NCBI GenBank assembly: GCA_025765595.1
Contig: JAIVFH010000204.1
Coordinates: 1-51,196 of the forward strand
From: Obelidium mucronatum
Lineage: Eukaryota > Chytridiomycota > Chytridiomycetes > Chytridiales > Chytriomycetaceae
DNA: 51,196 nucleotides
Direction: 5' to 3'
The notes beneath the pieces are model-generated. The model searched no databases. It was not told the origin of the DNA and saw nothing but the letters and a program-made list of their open reading frames with translations. Positions 27,601 to 39,593 of the stretch are shown here, one piece after another; the stretch's first letter is position 1, and each line of letters starts with the position of its first letter. The position numbers and the translations under genes were made by a program.

Positions 27601-28553
27601 ATGAGCAGCAACGCAAGCCCAGAATCATCAAACGAAAGCCTTCAATCAAACTCAAGCTCTGGAAGCAATAGCGGCCGGTTTACAAAGATGGTTTCTGGTA
27701 AATAGTTTCTTTGATTCTGATCATGATCACAATCCAACTTAGAAACACTCACACACTACTACGCAGAGCTTGGAAAAAAGCTTTCCCGACGACAGGAAAA
27801 AGATGCCTTGGTTGGGAAAAACATCCTGAAAGGTTTTTATTTCCAGATATTCTTGAACAGACAGTAAAATATGGCATCTGAACAGAGGACGCAGTCTCGC
27901 CAACGATAATGGCAAACAAACTCGCACTCGAAAAAGAAAGACAGCAAGACGCGTTAAACCGGAAACTACAACTGAGGCCCGATAAAGTGGACTTGAAGCT
28001 TCGAAACATTCTGAAATGTAATCATTCAACGTCTTCCTTTACAAAACAAAAACAACACTAATTCGAATTTTACCAGCTACCGGAAGCAATGACAGCCTAA
28101 ACAAGTCTAACGAGGATCTGGATAAAAGCCTTAGCAGCTTCGAACACAAAGCTACAAAACTCCGATCTTGTTTGAAAAGGCGTCCCTACTCTAGACACGC
28201 TTGCAAGAAATGAATATAATCAAAGGCAAATGGGACCTATTCTGACCATACAATCCAATTCGACTAATCGAAAATATTCTGTAAAAATAGGCGGCGGTCT
28301 CTCCCCAACAATCATTGAAACCCAAAAACGTTTATCCCGATCAATGATTGAAGACTCTCTTGAAAACAAACTCCGCAACCGACCCGACCCAGAAGAACTC
28401 CACTCGAAAAATATTCTATTTTGCGAAACAGTCGAAGTCCATTCGACATTTAGAAAGTCGGAATACAATAGAAAACCAGATGGCGACGTTACATTCAAGC
28501 ATTTGACGCCGCAGTTGAAAGTGTCGATTCGAAACGAGCTCAACTTCTTATAA
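27601..28553 (+). CDS. RPEL-repeat protein (G-actin binding)
   Basis: RPEL motifs bind monomeric actin. From MSSNASPESSNESLQSN at 27601, short introns follow at about 27699, 27831 and 28019. Motif 1 is RPDKVDLKLRNILK, motif 2 is RPTLDTLARNEYN and motif 3 is RPDPEELHSKNIL, each preceded by a KL/LK helix. Motif 2 is read only if one base is skipped in the CGTCCCTACT stretch (28181-28190). The C-terminus after motif 3 (TFKHLTPQLKVSIRNELNFL) is unassigned. Phactr and MRTF proteins use such repeats to sense free actin. It fits the tropomodulin-like genes nearby. Confidence 0.75.
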
Positions 28554-29479
28554 AAAGAATGAAATGGAGATTCATGATGATGGTTGGTTGTCGGAGTTTC
28601 CCCCATGAACGTTATCGTATTTAACAAAAACCTATTTTTTTTTCCAGCAAAACAGAACACATGCTTCCATTACTAGTTTCTCTGAAGCTTCGATTGATTT
28701 GTTTGATTTAGTTAATTTTAGCAGCATTGGAAATATAAACTGAGATTCATGCACAATTCATTCTATCAAAAACACCTGTAGACTTGGAAAATGCGCCATA
28801 GCTCGTGGTGTAAGACAAGAGCTGATTATGGCAGATGTACAAGAGTATGTTAACTATGAACTGCATTTTTCAACATATGAAAGCATACCGATCGAGATAA
28901 AAAATGTATGCTCAATCTTCATTTTCTCTGCAGTTCTAGAAAAGGACGATAGAAATGAGTCGACTTATTTGACTTCAGTCAGGCTCCTTTTGCCCACTTT
29001 TTGAGTAGCTGCGACTTATTGCGTTAGAGCCACAGCCAGCACATCAACTCATATTCATTCTGATTCCCTGCATTGGATTTGACTCAACTGATGAAAGAGA
29101 GTCAAGTGAACATTCGTACATTGGCATCTTCCCAAATATCGCCTTCCCTGCACATGACTGCCAACCAGCTCCAAGCGACCCGGTGTGATGATTCATAAGC
29201 CTCAAAGTTCAGGAAAAGCCTACGACTTAAATTAAATTTTCGGGGCAGTCTTCCGAGGTGGCGTCAAATCAAACGTTGTGTGAACCAACGCAAGCCCACC
29301 TACCGCAATGCGATTGGTCTCTAGGCTTAAATGTTGTATGTGCTTGTCCCACAAATGATACACCTATTGATTCCGAGCTCAAATGTGGGTCTTGGTCTGT
29401 CTTCGGTTGGTCTTTGGTCTTATCGCCACCTGGAAAATTTGCCATCACCATCCATTGGTCTTGTGACCAGAAAGAAATG
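28554..29479. other. Intergenic stretch, no gene seen
   Basis: Open frames here are short and lack motifs. The stretch is AT-rich with scattered GAGTCAA-type words. It separates the RPEL gene from the S28 peptidase and presumably holds the peptidase promoter. Confidence 0.5.
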
Positions 29480-29486
29480 TATAAAA
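29480..29486 (+). promoter_or_regulatory. TATA-box candidate of the S28 peptidase gene
   Basis: TATAAAA starts 37 bp before the chosen ATG at 29517. If it acts at the usual 25-35 bp, the 5' UTR would be only a few bases long. It could also be chance in AT-rich DNA. Confidence 0.4.
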
Positions 29487-29516
29487 CTCGACTTGCTTAC
29501 AACATATTTGCAGAAA

Positions 29517-31275
29517 ATGAAGTTTGTTGCACTCCTCGCTGTGGTATCGACCATTGTTGCGGCTTTGAAGCCACAAGCGTTCCACGCTTACAAGGGAGGC
29601 GCCATCACGTTCGAGCAATAGTAAGTTGCCCTCGTTTCACAAATGTTGGGGATCTCTAACATCTGGTTCAAGCTTGAAGGATCAAAATGTTGAAGGCTCT
29701 TCTCTCCGCACTGCCGCTGCAGCTTCCCTTGGCCCCGAATCTTTACCAACAATCTCTGGATTCTATAAACAACAAGTTGACCACTTTGGCAACCAAAAGG
29801 GCATCAACGGCAGCTCTTACTTTAACCAGCTGTACTATGTTCAAGACGCATTCTACAAGCCAGGAGGACCCATCTTCTTCTACATTGCCGGAGAAGGCCC
29901 CGCTGATGACTACAGTTTAAGAGGGGGTTCTTTTTCCCTCATTAGCCACTTGATGCCACGATACAACGGAATGGCAGTTACACTTGAGCACCGCTTTTAC
30001 GGTGCTGGAGCAGACCGTAAGTGTCATTGATTTCACCCTTAATTTGCTTCTGTGGCTTACCACTCATTTACTCTTATAGCAAAAAATCCTGGCCGTTCCG
30101 TACCAACCGCCGACCTTTCCCCAGAGTCTCTCAAGCTTCTCACTGCCAACCAAGCCATCGAAGACATGGCAAGCTTCATCACCGACTTCCCATCCCTGTT
30201 CCCTGAAAAGAAGATTCCAGCCGATACAAAATGGATCACTATTGGAGGAAGTTACCCAGGATCCCTCTCTGCTTGGATGAGACAGCAACACCCTGAACTC
30301 GTCTATGCGGCTCACGCGTCCAGCGCTCCAGTCCAGCTCCAACTCGATTTCTGGCGCTACTCCTACGCCGTCGATGAAGGACTCAAGTTCTGGGCCGATA
30401 TCACTTTCAAGAACGGTCAAGCATGCGTGAACGGATGGACCCGCGCCATGAAGGTCTTTGACACGACTCTGACTTCCATCTTGAAGAACCCCACTGCTTT
30501 GAAGGAGTTCAAGAAAAAGTTTTGGTTGAGCCAATTGGTTGACATAAACGATTTCACATCGTACGTGGGGCAGGAATTTGGCGGTACCGTCCAATACTAC
30601 CCACAATCCGAGAAGGTGGGCAGCGTTACAAAGTTGGAGTATGTCTGTAACCCCAACAGCACTTTCGTGAACCCCAAAGCCTCTGACGCGGATTTGCTTG
30701 CTGCACTTCAAGCATTCTCTATTGCTAAGCTGACGGCAACTGGAATCACTGGAGACGACGATCCAACATTGAAGGACTACAACTCTGTCCCCATCACTGA
30801 TTACAGCTACTCAAATAATGCGTTGATCTGGTTCCACCAAGCATGTAACGAATTCGGATACGCCCAGACCGCCCAACCACTTAAAGGTGGCCTGATTGAA
30901 GGATGGAGCGCGTATTCTCAATTCATCAACGTGAACCAATACGAATGGTGGTGCCAAAAGACTGGCTTGAGCAAAAAGTCTGCCGCCAAGGAAATCAACG
31001 CCAACAACCAGTACTACGGAGGTCTCTTTGTGTCCAACCCCAACATCTTGTGGGTAAACGGTCAATACGACCCATGGCACTGGCTTTCCAACTTCAAGTC
31101 GGCTCCAAGTCCAGCGGACCAAGATGTTTTGGTATACAAGAATGCGACTCACTGTATGGATCTTTGGGGTCCCTTGGACACAACAAAGTACTATCCTCGA
31201 GTTACACCCGAGTATGAGAATGAGTTCTTTGGCAAATTGTTTGCCGTGTACGACAAGTGGATTCACGGAAAGTAA
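29517..31275 (+). CDS. Secreted serine peptidase, family S28
   Basis: S28 enzymes (prolyl carboxypeptidase and dipeptidyl peptidase II relatives) cleave after proline. Exons are 29517-29620, 29673-30016 and 30080-31275, giving 547 residues. The signal peptide is MKFVALLAVVSTIVAA. Family marks are YKQQVDHFGNQ, GGPIFFYIAGEGPA and LEHRFYGAG. The nucleophile Ser is in GGSYPGSLSAW, the Asp in VNGQYDPWHW and the His in ATHCMDLWGP, so the triad is complete. Length is normal for the family. It probably acts in the secretory or vacuolar pathway or outside the cell, for example in nutrient peptide breakdown. Confidence 0.92.
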
Positions 31276-31547
31276 ATCAACAGTGGCGGTTATTTTAGAT
31301 GGTCAACAAACACAAGACTTAATACTATGCAATAAATAAAGTCTATTCATGCAATACATTTGATTCGATCAAAAAATGCCGTGTTATAATACAATTAATT
31401 TTACTTTAGACATGCATCACTTTACACCAAAACCGGATCCATTTCGCTTCATAAGGCGCGCGCCATTTAAATCCATCCGCGACTTCAAACCCAAGAAGCC
31501 CCAAAAAACACAGCGGATCATGCACCACTTCCACTTCAACTACATTT

Positions 31548-33501
31548 TCATCCTTCCTGGACACCACCAGCTCCAAGAGACATGACCCTCATTCCGCACT
31601 CAATACTCTGAATCCTAGAATGAATATCATTCCCAGTGATAACATTCCGAGTTTGCTCAACAACACAACTCTCCTCAACAGACGACAACATGTGCATTTC
31701 CCGAATCATGAATTCCACACAGGTGATCAATGGTACAAGCATCTCGTCCCGATGATTCGGGCAAAACAGCAATACATTAGAATGAATACTCTGCAACGAT
31801 TCCTTGACGAAACGCAAAACCCACGCTTGTACTGATTCCGCCGTTTGATTCGCCACTAGGTATATCTGCATCCGCCAGCACAAGTATCCACCACTCCCGC
31901 CGCATTCGGGCTCCGAAAAACCAGAGCACAATCGCTGCTTCAAACACAGCCGCAACCAAATACCGTAGAAGGTTCCAAGAAATCTCTATGCTCTGGCGAG
32001 AGTCCATTCGCGACGCCATCGTTGTCGGACCGCTGCGTTTCCCAGAAAAAGTTGAGAAGCAATAGAATAGAGGATGCACTGTGAATAGCTTGCCGCCAAG
32101 ACCCCAGTAGCACAGCTTTAAGCTCTTGATTTTGAAGAAGCTGGGTTGATGAACTAAGGAATGCACTGAGATACAGCTTGGGTCGATTGATTATGCATAG
32201 AGAAGCGTAGTACGCAAAGTTCAGTTGAGACGTGCCTGGGAGACACGCGTACGGGATTTTACTGATTTGACAACATAATCTCGCTTTTTGAGGACTCGAT
32301 AGACTCCAGGGGTTTTCAAGGAGCAATAGAAGGTATTCTGGTATTTCGGAATGGACTTTGACACACTGATCCATCAGTTCAACAGACGTTATAGAGTATA
32401 GCATTTCAGAAATGGAATCTGGAATCGAATTCGCATAGAATCGTTTGATTGTGGTTATCAAATGGTATATGGACGCCAGTGAACTGATTTCAGGCAACTC
32501 GGTGAATTCGTAACTTGAATCAGAAATTCCTCGTGGCGGCCGAACCAAGCCAACTTTCATGCTTGTGACAATATAATCATTCGACATGCTTTGGAGTACT
32601 ATATCGTGGGCGGTTATCAATTTGGATGAAAGGACGTCCCACAACACTCACAGTTCAAGCGATAAAAACACGCCCAATAAATCCGCCGCCTCTCTTCCTT
32701 ATCAATTTCTGATAAATTTAAATAATCCAGCCAGGGAGAATCATCTGGATCAACGTCAAGCCTCAATCCAACAATCTGACGAATCGCATTCAAGAAGAAA
32801 GGCTTCCCAATCTCAGGCTGTCCTCTCATTGTCGCAAAGCTGTTTATAAAATAAAACGCCTGGACAGTTGAAAGGCAGGGTTTATCGAGTGACCGCAGCA
32901 CGCCTTTCCTGGCTCGATTGTAGTACGACATACAGATTCGTTCTGTAAGCAGTCCCTTGTCTCGTTTATGCACGGCAGCCATAGCGCACATTGTCAACCT
33001 ATTGTTTTTTGTTTAAATGTGGCTTAAATATTTCCTTCTCCAATGGTTCAGCACAGACCTGATGGCTGGATGTGAGGTGAAGAAGTTGTCGACCAGTTTC
33101 CGAAAGTTTGCATAGTGATCCGGCACAGCCTTGCCATCCCGATAGATGTACGAGTGGAGCAAGAGCCAGTCGTCCAGCGAGGGCATCATGTCAGGATCCT
33201 CGATGGTTGGTGTGGGGCTTGAGGCCGAAATAGAATCCTCAAACAACAATGGCGAAGCCGCCAGGCGGTCCAGCAGCGAAGCCCTGGGCTGTGTTGCAGT
33301 GACACTTACGGGCGAATACGAGGGCGAAAGATAAGGAGCCGCAGGCATGATCATCACCGGCAGTCCAGTTTTGGTCGACGGATACTTGCACGGGTGGCTG
33401 CTCTTGGCGCAGCGGCCGCACGAAGGCCGCTCGAGCGTGCATCGCTTTCGCTGGGAGCGACACCGAAGACACGGCAACGGGCGGCGTGTGGCGGGGTCCA
33501 T
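31548..33501 (-). CDS. Zn2Cys6 transcription factor with Fungal_trans domain
   Basis: The N-terminus carries the fungal binuclear zinc cluster CLRCRSQRKRC-x6-CGRCAKSSHPC followed by a basic region. An intron (about 33062-33003) joins HPAIR to LTMCAMAAVHK. The middle has the Fungal_trans signature (NAIRQIVGLRLDVDPDD, KEERRRIYWACFYRL). The C-terminal part continues in several frames (FEAAIVLWFFGARMRREWW, ESVQAWVLRFVKESLQSIH), so one or two frame breaks or unseen introns lie near 32000 and 31880. It is a nuclear DNA-binding regulator; the target is unknown. Presence of both domains is strong evidence for a fungal host. Confidence 0.85.
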
Positions 33502-33550
33502 TTTGTGGAATTCTTATTAAGTATTTATCCAGGTATTTATCTTTCTAATC

Positions 33551-34069
33551 TCAGTTTGAATAATACTGAAGCTCTTTTCCATAGCGTGCTTTTCTCGTGC
33601 GGCCCTTTTCACCCAGGTATTCATCGTCCAAAGCGACGAACCCACTGCTTTCCAGAAACAGCGGCATTTCCGCAAACACTTCAGGAATCGTGTTTACCGT
33701 CAAGCTCTGCGATCCACGCTCCCGTTCCCTCTTTTCTACTTCGCGGAATAATGCCCGCATTACTCCTTTTTTTCGATGCTCCTCTGCGGTTATTGCCAGC
33801 CAAATGTGTGTCGACAGCGGTACTTTGGCATAACAGAATACAATCCCCAGAACATCATTGTCCAAGCCAAAGGCAGTGTAAATGCGTCCCTGCTTGTCTT
33901 TGAGCAGCAGTTGCCAATGTACGATGGAGCTTGTGTTTGGATTCGCAATGTCCTGGGGGTATCGAGCCGGATTCTTTGCCATAAACGTATCGAATTCTTT
34001 GTTTGAGAACTGCAGCAATTTGTACAATGTCGGAATTTGTACGTGTCGATCAAAGCATTCAATGTGCAT
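33551..34069 (-). CDS. GNAT-family N-acetyltransferase
   Basis: I chose the ATG at 34069 (MHIECFDRHVQIP) because the next gene on the other strand starts at 34110. The protein has 172 residues and no intron. GNAT features are beta-strand IYTAFGLDNDVLGIVF, motif A ITAEEHRKKGVMRALFREVEK with the acetyl-CoA pyrophosphate loop, and a C-terminal ESSGFVALDDEYLG. The substrate cannot be told from sequence. Confidence 0.8.
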   Translation of the reverse strand: MHIECFDRHVQIPTLYKLLQFSNKEFDTFMAKNPARYPQDIANPNTSSIVHWQLLLKDKQGRIYTAFGLDNDVLGIVFCYAKVPLSTHIWLAITAEEHRKKGVMRALFREVEKRERERGSQSLTVNTIPEVFAEMPLFLESSGFVALDDEYLGEKGRTRKARYGKELQYYSN

Positions 34070-34109
34070 TTGCCTTGGTTGCTTTTTTATTTCTTCTATT
34101 TTTAGACAA

Positions 34110-35249
34110 ATGACAAAGACCAAAGTTGCTTGTGCAATTACTCGTCAGGTTTTGGATCGAGTCAACTTTGCTGGTCTGAAAGGATCTGCTCTTATTGTAA
34201 ATGCGACAGAGGGATGCGTCAAGTAATGTCTCTTAGGAACTCCTGGATGGTCAACAGAGTCTAATGGCCAGTTCTGCAGGGAAACATTAGATATTCTACC
34301 AGACATTAAGATGATCGTAGGCGTCAATTCGAATGTTGAGACTCTACAAAGGATTCAATTGGGTGTGGGTGGGTTGATTAAGATTGATTTTGTTTCATGA
34401 CTTCACTTCCAACAATCAAACAGCTGCTGATAGATCATTCTTGCCGCGAATTCTGTTTAATTACAAGGAACCTGACGAGCGCCATAATCTTGTCGTTTCA
34501 AATTTCAGTCTTTCAACTGCCCCCAACAAATTCAGGAAACACTTAAATCGTACTGGGAGATGACAGAAAACGTTCTGGTATAATCTTTCAGAATTATATT
34601 AATATTTCTGATTTCTTTTGGTCGAGTTTCATTATTAATCGCGTTGTTTTTATCTCAAGGTTATCGTTGAAAACTCGTCTCCCGAAAACGCCGGGCTTCT
34701 CCTCAAGGCGCGACAGCATTTACTAGACACAGAAAAAGACTGCCGCATCCTAGCTCCAGTAAGCTCGTTTCATCTAATTTGCCTCGAATCACTCTCTTAA
34801 ACCTCTTAAAAAACCAGTGCACACACCATAAATCCTGTCCAGCCCTTTCAAAGAAATCACCGATATGTATATTCGAAAATCCAGCACTCAAAGCAAATGT
34901 TTCTCGATCCGAAAGACTCAACCGCGAACCATCTACCGGTTATTCGTACCTGATTGTTCAGCGAAAGCCCCCCTTGCCTGCTATTGCATTATCAGATACA
35001 CATCCTGCGACTCTTCCAGGGCGATTGATTAATAGCAGCATAAAGCGATCGGGCCATGTGATTATGGACGCGTGTATGCCTTCAGGCTTGATTGAGCGCC
35101 ATATAGTGTCAAAGCGGCATGGAACAAGTGTGTATAAAGAAGCCAGAAAGTCGCAATGGGGTGATTTGTTTGATATCCCTGTATCGTCAGGCGATGGACC
35201 AAAAATAACTCGGGTGCGTCAGAAAAGCCAAGAGATGTCTGAAGAATAG
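34110..35249 (+). CDS. RSM22/METTL17-like mitochondrial ribosome assembly factor
   Basis: Members help build the mitochondrial small subunit and bind an iron-sulphur cluster. From MTKTKVACAITRQVLDR, several short introns follow. Visible family order is a Rossmann-like start (GLKGSALIVNATEG, DILPDIKMIVGVNS), HNLVVSNFSLSTAP, then VIVENSSPENAGLLL. Then come DCRILAPCTHHKSCPALSK, which matches the Cys-rich APCPHxxxCP block, and ICIFENPALK with SYLIVQRKPPLP. The SAM-binding glycine motif is degenerate, so it may not be a catalytic methyltransferase. The start lies 40 bp from the divergent GNAT start. Confidence 0.65.
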
Positions 35250-35324
35250 ATAATATGGGTCAACCCCTAAACTTGAGTGGTGTGTATAGAATACTAAGTT
35301 CTCCTTTATTGCGGGAAATCATCA

Positions 35325-36131
35325 TCATTCATCATCTTCGGCCTGCTTTTGCTTCTGTTGTTGTGTCTGGGTTTCCTGGTACACATAGCCAATGTATGCA
35401 ACAACAGCGCCGAAAGCAACTGCCAAAATTGGCCACTTGTCGCTGACTTGACTCTTGAGGCCGAGTTTGGCGGCTTCTTGTTCGGTGAAAACGGGAAAAG
35501 CCTGGTAGAAGGAAGAATATCCATGCTGAAAGCCAGAAAAAAATGGATCAGTCTTTTGATGGTGACAGTTGCGGCGGTGGAAAGGGTACTCTGCACAACC
35601 ACCAACTCCACCACCGCCAATGCTTCATTTTTTAACTTCAAGGAATGCTCACGTGTTGTTTATCGTCCGAGTCCTTGTATCTGTACGAGGCAGGTTGATC
35701 CGAGTGAGTTCCCGAAACTGTTGGTTTCACAACGAACCAAAACGAGGCGCTTTGCTTTCTGTTTATTAAAGTTGAGTTCATTTCCAAAACGTCAAAAAGT
35801 AAAGCAAAGCAGAAGTTGACTCAACGGCTCAATGGTCTTGAACAAGCGCGAGTGTTTTCCAGCCACTGGCGCATAGGTAGACAGGTTCCTGAAAGTCCTG
35901 TCTTCCGACTACAAAGTTGTAGATTGGCTCTGTGGAAGCAGCCAGTCAGTTGTTTGGCATTTTAACGACTTTGAGAAGAAACTCACCAGTTCCCTCGTTG
36001 AAAACCGCAATTGAAACTGTTGCGTTCTTTCCCTTCACAAGAAACTTTTCCTTGAATGACTTGTGGACGACAACTCCAGCCTGGACGGAACCAAGGACAA
36101 AGAGCGCAAACAGAAGTAGGAGACTCTTCAT
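35325..36131 (-). CDS. Translocon-associated protein beta subunit-like (TRAP-beta)
   Basis: TRAP sits beside the Sec61 channel in the ER. Signal peptide MKSLLLLFALFVLGSVQA at 36131 is followed by VVVHKSFKEKFLVKGKNA and VSIAVFNEGTG, the family start. Introns follow; later exons give VWFVVKPTVSGTHSDQP and ASYRYKDSDDKQH. The last exon is HGYSSFYQAFPVFTEQEA, then one membrane helix (WPILAVAFGAVVAYIGYVY) and a charged cytosolic tail ending AEDDE. Layout (signal, luminal beta domain, one helix) matches the family. Its start is 69 bp from that of the divergent PET127-like gene. Confidence 0.65.
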
Positions 36132-36200
36132 TTCTTGTTTTTTTTTATTTATTTTTTATTTGATATTTATTTATTTTTTATCGACACTGGACAGACTTGC

Positions 36201-38570
36201 ATGAGACCAACGTGGACTCTCAGGAACGCAGCAAAACACTCGGGCAAAGCCGCAAAGCCCAGTGCGCCTGTGCAAACAATGACAGCACATCCGTTCCGCT
36301 TCGAGACTGTCGTCCACGAAGAGACGAAGCATATCCAGGTGGCAAGACTGGCACACGGCTTGGAACGCGTCTTGTCCAGGTTTCTTTCTTACCTTTCTTT
36401 CTCTTTGCTTTCATTCTTTCCTAAACTGCTGACAAAATTGCTGCTCAGTCCCGGAGTGCACTTTCTCAAAGACCCTCGGACAAACTACTACAACTTTGAC
36501 CCGTTCCTTGAGAAAATCACTCAACCTGAAGACTTTAATTTCGATGCATTGCCTCCGTACAAGGTTGCGTCTTCGGACTCGGTAAGTTTCCAGATTCCTG
36601 CTAAAAAAAACTCATTCCCCTCAACAAAACAGATCCTGAAGGAACTTACGCAAAAACATGGTCAAAAATACTTTTCTTCAACTAGTTCCATTACTGGGCT
36701 TCTTGCAAAGTTTTATCATCTAGTTGCAGAGTCTCGTGGAATCGATAAATCCCGTTTTACCCTTCCATTTTCTACAGAGGTGTGTTGTATGCCGAAAATG
36801 TCGAATCGAGAGACTTTTATACCCGCCGAAGGGGGTGTTTTCAACTTGTGAAAAAACCCAACTATTTCCAAACTGTCTAGTCACCAACATCTAACCAGGC
36901 TTCGAAATTAGCCCGAGAATTATACAGCAATGCAGAGAAAACCAACATCGGCAATCTTAAGATTCCACGATGGAGTTTACAGTGTTGACCAAGAGCAGGA
37001 AGACATAGATCCAGATCTGCCTGTCACACCAAAAGGCAATGAAATCTTGATGCAACTGGTTAGTGTGTTGTTGTTTTTCAATGTTATTTTTAACTTCTGT
37101 TTTGCTCACAAATAACTTTGTTGTTCCTGGCAGGGAAAATCGCTTGAGAAGCTCCTAACCGCAACTCCCGAAGAATACAACACATACCTCAAGTCAGCCA
37201 ATCTTCCTCCCGATCACGTTTTCCCAATTGATGAAGCTTTCCATTACGCCAATATTGAAGGGTTCGTTTTGCGATCGCAGCTCGATTGTTGGGATGACAG
37301 ACTTCCGCTGAAAACGTTTGATATTAAAACGCGTGCCTACCGTGGCGGTTCGTATGGATCCTGAAAATTACAAGGTACCAGTCCCTCCCTATACTCACTT
37401 CTTTTTTTTTTGGAGATGTTTTAATTCACTTTCTTTTCCAGGAAAACACTGATTACAAGTTAACCACCCTGTACGGAAAGTTCTGCTCCTACGAACGTGA
37501 ATTCTTTGACATGACAAGAAGTACAATGCTGAAATACAACTTGCAAGTGCGAATCGGGAAAATGGATGGAATCATTGTCGCCTACCACAACACCAAAGAA
37601 ATGTTTGGATTCCAATACCTGAGTCGTGAGGAGATGAACAAGGTCCTCTTTGGAAGCTGCAAACTGGGGGACGCTGCGTTTGCTTTGAGTTGTAAAGCGT
37701 TGGAAAGTATGTTGGATAAAATCGTGAAGGGTCGGTATTGGGGTCAAAATCTGAGGGTTACAATCAAGGCGGCGAAGAACGCACCGGTATTCATTTTCTG
37801 TGCTTTCGTTTTAATTTTTTGGCCTGGTTACTTACATTTTTGTATTGCCCCATCACAAGGAATTCACAATCTATGTTGAACCGATTGCTGACTTGGAGAA
37901 ACCTGGCGCCTCAGAATGCATGGGCCCCTTAACAAAATACCGTTTAAAAGTCCATTCCAACTCTTACAGTCTCCTCAAAACCGCAGAAACCGCCAAAAGA
38001 TTTGATCCTGAAGAATGGACAATCGATTACTCGATGGAAGAAGTGGAACATCGCGACGAGCCTACAGCTGAAGAACTTCGCATCTTGAAACGGACGCAAG
38101 AAAAACCGAGTGAAGGATCTGAAGTAAAACAACTAGACGCGGAAGAGAATGGGAAATCGGATGGATCTGTTGAAGGATCGCTATTGGATACAAGTACTCT
38201 TGTTTCCAACGCATTTACCGGTGACGATCAAGTTTTTGCTGGAAACGCATTGGAAGCTGCTAGTCCTTTACAACAAGATAATCATCTGACTGGAAAGGCA
38301 AGGAGCTTGTACGTGACATACACAAACGCCAGAGCAGAAGTTCCCAATTTGAACAGAGGAAAAGATACAAGAAATGCCAATTATGTAAAAAGCTTAAAGA
38401 AGCAAGCCAGGGAAGCAATGAAGGATCGTTATGTGGCATATGGGCAAGAGTTTGTGGATTTTGGTGGTGGCAGTGGTGGTTATCAGAATGAAACGAGACA
38501 GGAATCACCTGTCGAACGTGGCCAACCACTTCGGCGACAGTCTCGAAACAACAAGAACACCAAAAAGTAA
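36201..38570 (+). CDS. PET127: PET127-like mitochondrial protein
   Basis: Yeast Pet127 is a mitochondrial membrane protein needed for RNA 5' processing and stability. The basic start (MRPTWTLRNAAKHSGKAAK) fits a mitochondrial presequence. Family blocks split by introns are FLKDPRTNYYNFDPFLEKI, QPEDFNFDALPPYK, KYFSSTSSITGLLAKF and HDGVYSVDQEQEDID. Further blocks are GKSLEKLLTATPEEYNTYL, DEAFHYANIEGFVLRSQLD and FDIKTRA. After a frame break (extra T at 37338) come YKLTTLYGKFCSYEREFFD, then EFTIYVEPIADLEKPG. The C-terminus is charged and low-complexity. Confidence 0.85.
36821..36836. repeat. Single GAA-loop hairpin related to the 25.5-kb array
   Basis: ACCCGCC-GAA-GGGGGT with one bulged G, followed by GTGTTT as in the array unit at 25535 (GGCGGTGTTTCG). 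It lies within an intron of the PET127-like gene. Confidence 0.6.
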
Positions 38571-38852
38571 TAAACCTTTTGGTTATTGGAAAATATTTTT
38601 TAGTAGTTGTATGCTTGGTTTTTTCAATCTCGTCTGAATTTCGTCTAGACCGTCGTCTAAACATGGCTTGGCATGAAAAAAATTTTCTGGACAAACTCTA
38701 GATTTACGTCAATGGTTTTCCAGGGCCAATGTTTAAGATTCTCTGAGACTACTGTGTGAAGCTTGAATTGCATACACTTGTACCAAATGTGGGGAAGTAA
38801 GTCAGTGAAAGACATTCTAATCTTATTGATTTATGCAACCTAATGTATCCAG

Positions 38853-38924
38853 TCCGATATGGTCCAATGGTCAGGATCCCGCCCTTTCACGGCGGTGGCC
38901 GGGGTTCGATTCCCCGTATCGGAG
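38853..38924 (+). tRNA. tRNA-Glu (TTC)
   Basis: 72 nt. The acceptor TCCGATA pairs with TATCGGA and the discriminator is G. The anticodon stem is CCGCC/GGCGG with loop CTTTCAC, anticodon TTC. The T arm is CCGGG-GTTCGATTC-CCCG with an intact B box, and TTTT follows at once as a pol III terminator. No intron. This is a well-formed functional tRNA, unlike the tRNA-like repeats at the left end. Confidence 0.95.
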
Positions 38925-38977
38925 TTTTGTGAGCTTTTCCTAGCCATTTTCAAAATAATAAAAAAAGTTGCAAAAAG

Positions 38978-39051
38978 CGCTCGATACTGGGATCGAACCA
39001 GTGACCTTGAGGTTAACAGCCCCACGCTACTGCCAGCTGAGCCAACCGAGC
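38978..39051 (-). tRNA. tRNA-Asn (GTT)
   Basis: 74 nt on the minus strand. The acceptor GCTCGGT pairs with ATCGAGC with one G-T pair. The anticodon stem is TGGGG/CCTCA with loop CTGTTAA, anticodon GTT. The T arm CTGGTTCGATCCCAG carries the B box. A run of T (minus strand) lies about 17 nt downstream. It converges on tRNA-Glu 53 bp away. Confidence 0.95.
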
Positions 39052-39593
39052 TTATGCACTTTCAAATCTGTGTAATATATGATGGAAATTGCATATACGA
39101 ATAAAATTAGACATTATACAGCGCCACGGTTTATAGAATACAGCTCTTAGACATTCTTTTAATGTTTGCTACCGTTTATACTACTGTTGCATTGCTGGAA
39201 TTGACGTGAGCGTAGAATTTGCATAAACCATTTTTTTGTCCTTGGCTGTTTGCCACAGCCAGCAAAGAAAAAATGGTTCAACCAGAAAATGCAGGACTGG
39301 AACATTGCAACAACATTCTAATATTCAGGACTGGAACATTGCAAAAGACATTGCAACAAGATTCTAATATTCAGCACTGGAACATTTCTGCTCTTGTATT
39401 CAGCAAGCGTCTTTGAGACTGATGTTTACAAGGCTGGCAAAGTTCTGGAATATACTGTGGGATAGTGATTAATGTATTGGTGCACCAATAGATAACTTGA
39501 TGGTACGTCTTTTTTGATGCAAGTTTGGACGCAAGAAAAATATATTGAGGAACAAAAACCAAAAATGAAACGTTATAAAGAGAAGCAAATAGT
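39052..39593. other. Intergenic stretch with a short local repeat
   Basis: GGACTGGAACATTGCAA followed by ATTCTAATATTCAG occurs at about 39295 and 39329, with a third partial copy near 39374. No gene is evident. The stretch separates tRNA-Asn from the 3' end of ADE5,7. Confidence 0.6.

Noticed and set aside
36201..38570. Argonaute/PAZ protein
   Set aside because: First impression from the multi-exon layout; the FLKDPRTNYYNFDPFLEKI, QPEDFNFDALPPY and HDGVYSVD blocks are those of PET127, and no PIWI motifs are present.
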